A DNA stretch of 39,123 nt. It comes from an uncultured Gammaproteobacteria bacterium (GTDB taxonomy: Bacteria; Pseudomonadota; Gammaproteobacteria; Pseudomonadales; Pseudohongiellaceae). The stretch spans positions 1 to 39,123 of the forward strand of contig CAINTJ010000122.1 of assembly GCA_903853385.1 (NCBI GenBank), read 5' to 3'. Position numbers and translations under genes: made by a program. The notes under the pieces were generated by a model. It was not told the DNA's origin, did no database searches, and saw only the letters and a list, made by a program, of their open reading frames with translations. Position 1 is the stretch's first letter. Each line of letters opens with the position of its first letter. Shown here one piece after another: positions 37,742-39,123 of this stretch.

Positions 37742-39123
37742 GTGGCCGCCTCAAGGGAAAAAGCATCTCGCGTTGATGGTAACAGTCCAACCCACGGACT
37801 GACCCAGCTATTCATGGTGGAAGGTGTGATGATCATCTTCCTCGCGCTCGCCTTTTATTTGCTGCTGGCGTTTCTGTCTTATTCACCGCTGGATCCTGGT
37901 TGGTCAGGTACTGGCAAGAATGCCATGGTCAACAATCTGGTCGGCAGTAGCGGGGCCTGGATTGCTGATGTGCTGTTCCTGCTGATCGGAAAGCTTGCCT
38001 ATCTGATTCCGATGTTTCTTTTATATCGCGCAGCTGTACTGTTTCGCGAACGTCAATCCACTTTTGAATTCAGCTGGCCGGTGTTTGGTTTGCGGGCCGC
38101 CGGATTGTTGGTGACCTTGCTGAGTGCCTGCATGTTGGCCAGTCTGCATTTTGCCAGTGCCCTGCCAAGCTCTGCCGGCGGCTGGCTGGGCCGCTCACTG
38201 TCAACGGCAGCACTGCCGGTTTTGCAACTGGTGGGCACCACCTTGTTGTGTCTGACCTTGATGTGTCTCGGTTTGACGCTGGGACTCGGTATTTCCTGGC
38301 TCAAAGTAGCGGACCGGCTGGGAGCCTTTACCCTCAACCTGTTCGGACTGTTTGGTGAATACTGGCAGCAGTACCAGGAAAAAAAGCGTGAAGCAGAAGC
38401 TACTGAACAGTTTGTCAACCAGCGCAAGGAAGCACTCGATCAGTTTGTCGAGAAAGATTCAACGCGTCCGCCCATCGAGATTGCACCAGTGCGCGAAGCG
38501 CCAAGGGAGTCAAGCAGACGAGTGCAACGTGAGAAGTTGCGTGAAAAACAAGGCAAGCTTTTTGAGACGCCGGTGGTGGGAGATTTGCCCCCGATCACGC
38601 TGTTGAATGAGTGGGAAGAGAACAAGGTCATCGGCTTTTCGGCAGAAGCATTGGAAAAAATGTCGAAATTGCTGGAAATCAAACTCAAGGATTTTGGTAT
38701 CGACATTACGGTTGTGGGCATCAACCCCGGCCCGGTAATTACCCGTTTTGAAGTGCAGCCTGCCGCCGGCATCAAGGTCAGCCGCATCAGCAACCTGGTG
38801 AAGGATCTGGCGCGTTCATTGGCCGTTTCCAGTTTGCGGGTGGTGGAAGTGATTCCCGGCAAGACCTGCATAGGCATCGAAATTCCCAATGAGAAAAAAG
38901 AGATGATTTCGCTGGGGCAGGTGCTGTCCTCACCTGAATTCGACAACGCGCGCTCACCGATCAGTCTCGCGCTTGGGCATGACATTGGTGGCAATCCGGT
39001 AGTGGTGGATCTGGCGCGCATGCCGCACTTGCTGGTGGCAGGTACCACCGGGTCCGGCAAATCTGTGGGTGTCAACGCGATGATCCTCAGCATTCTGTTC
39101 AAATCCACACCGCAGCATGTGCG
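37742..39123 (+). CDS. ftsK: DNA translocase FtsK, 5' part
   Basis: About 460 residues are visible before the right edge of the window. The chosen start is a GTG preceded by AGGAAG; the first in-frame ATG at 37814 would cut the N-terminus. Four transmembrane helices (starting VEGVMIIFLALAFYLLLAFL, then near VLFLLIGKLAYLIPMFLLY and two more before residue 200) anchor it at the division septum. A short charged linker follows, much shorter than in E. coli, then the motor beta-domain (LEIKLKDFGIDITVVGINPGPVITRFEV) and Walker A GTTGSGKS near 434. FtsK pumps DNA and helps XerCD resolve chromosome dimers. The C-terminal gamma domain lies outside the window. Confidence 0.95.
   Translation, partial: MAASREKASRVDGNSPTHGLTQLFMVEGVMIIFLALAFYLLLAFLSYSPLDPGWSGTGKNAMVNNLVGSSGAWIADVLFLLIGKLAYLIPMFLLYRAAVLFRERQSTFEFSWPVFGLRAAGLLVTLLSACMLASLHFASALPSSAGGWLGRSLSTAALPVLQLVGTTLLCLTLMCLGLTLGLGISWLKVADRLGAFTLNLFGLFGEYWQQYQEKKREAEATEQFVNQRKEALDQFVEKDSTRPPIEIAPVREAPRESSRRVQREKLREKQGKLFETPVVGDLPPITLLNEWEENKVIGFSAEALEKMSKLLEIKLKDFGIDITVVGINPGPVITRFEVQPAAGIKVSRISNLVKDLARSLAVSSLRVVEVIPGKTCIGIEIPNEKKEMISLGQVLSSPEFDNARSPISLALGHDIGGNPVVVDLARMPHLLVAGTTGSGKSVGVNAMILSILFKSTPQHV

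Overview
This is a gammaproteobacterial chromosome segment with moderate GC. Several conserved gene neighbourhoods place it: nudJ-mnmA-hflD-purB-roxA, cspD / clpS-clpA-infA-bpt-aat-trxB-ftsK, and an rssB-rssC pair of the kind known in Pseudomonas. The many exported proteins and TonB-dependent receptors at the left suggest an aquatic or environmental, nutrient-scavenging lineage (Cellvibrionales-like is my guess, with low confidence).

Region 1 (1 to about 16,160) is accessory. On the minus strand lie three paralogous secreted proteins of an NTF2-like (DUF8021-like) family, the first cut by the window edge, with an SMP-30/gluconolactonase-like lipoprotein between them. Divergent from these are two large TonB-dependent receptors (3780-6272 and 6673-9711), each with its own terminator. 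Next comes a plus-strand cluster of four exported proteins: a small unknown protein, a DUF6152 protein fused to a second domain, a DUF6152-only protein, and a protein with only the second domain. A terminator closes this cluster. An alpha/beta hydrolase, a probable Tat-exported type B carboxylesterase and a VOC (glyoxalase-fold) protein follow. Together the region looks like an uptake and breakdown module for an unidentified, perhaps ester- or lactone-containing compound. The substrate cannot be read from the sequence.

Region 2 (16,195-30,512) is mostly housekeeping: the helicase HrpA; an RssB-like receiver/PP2C phosphatase with an RssC-like STAS protein; a TerB-like protein; DusA; and a compact minus-strand run of nudJ, mnmA, hflD, purB and roxA with 4-base overlaps. 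The molybdopterin genes moaC, moaD and moaE run divergently from it. RluE and CspD follow.

Region 3 (30,513-39,123) carries the whole bacterial N-degron route in about 5 kb: adaptor ClpS, unfoldase ClpA, and both aminoacyl-tRNA-protein transferases (Bpt and Aat), interleaved with infA. Then come trxB, a di-haem cytochrome c, and the 5' part of ftsK, which runs off the right edge.

The observations most worth a second look are: a near-perfect 45-base inverted repeat spanning the divergent promoter region of the first TonB receptor, with one arm inside a coding sequence; the fused and split versions of the same two-domain exported protein side by side, whose DUF6152 members are predicted to begin with His-His after signal cleavage; and an RssB-like phosphatase whose receiver has lost the phospho-acceptor Asp and the conserved Thr/Ser and Lys.
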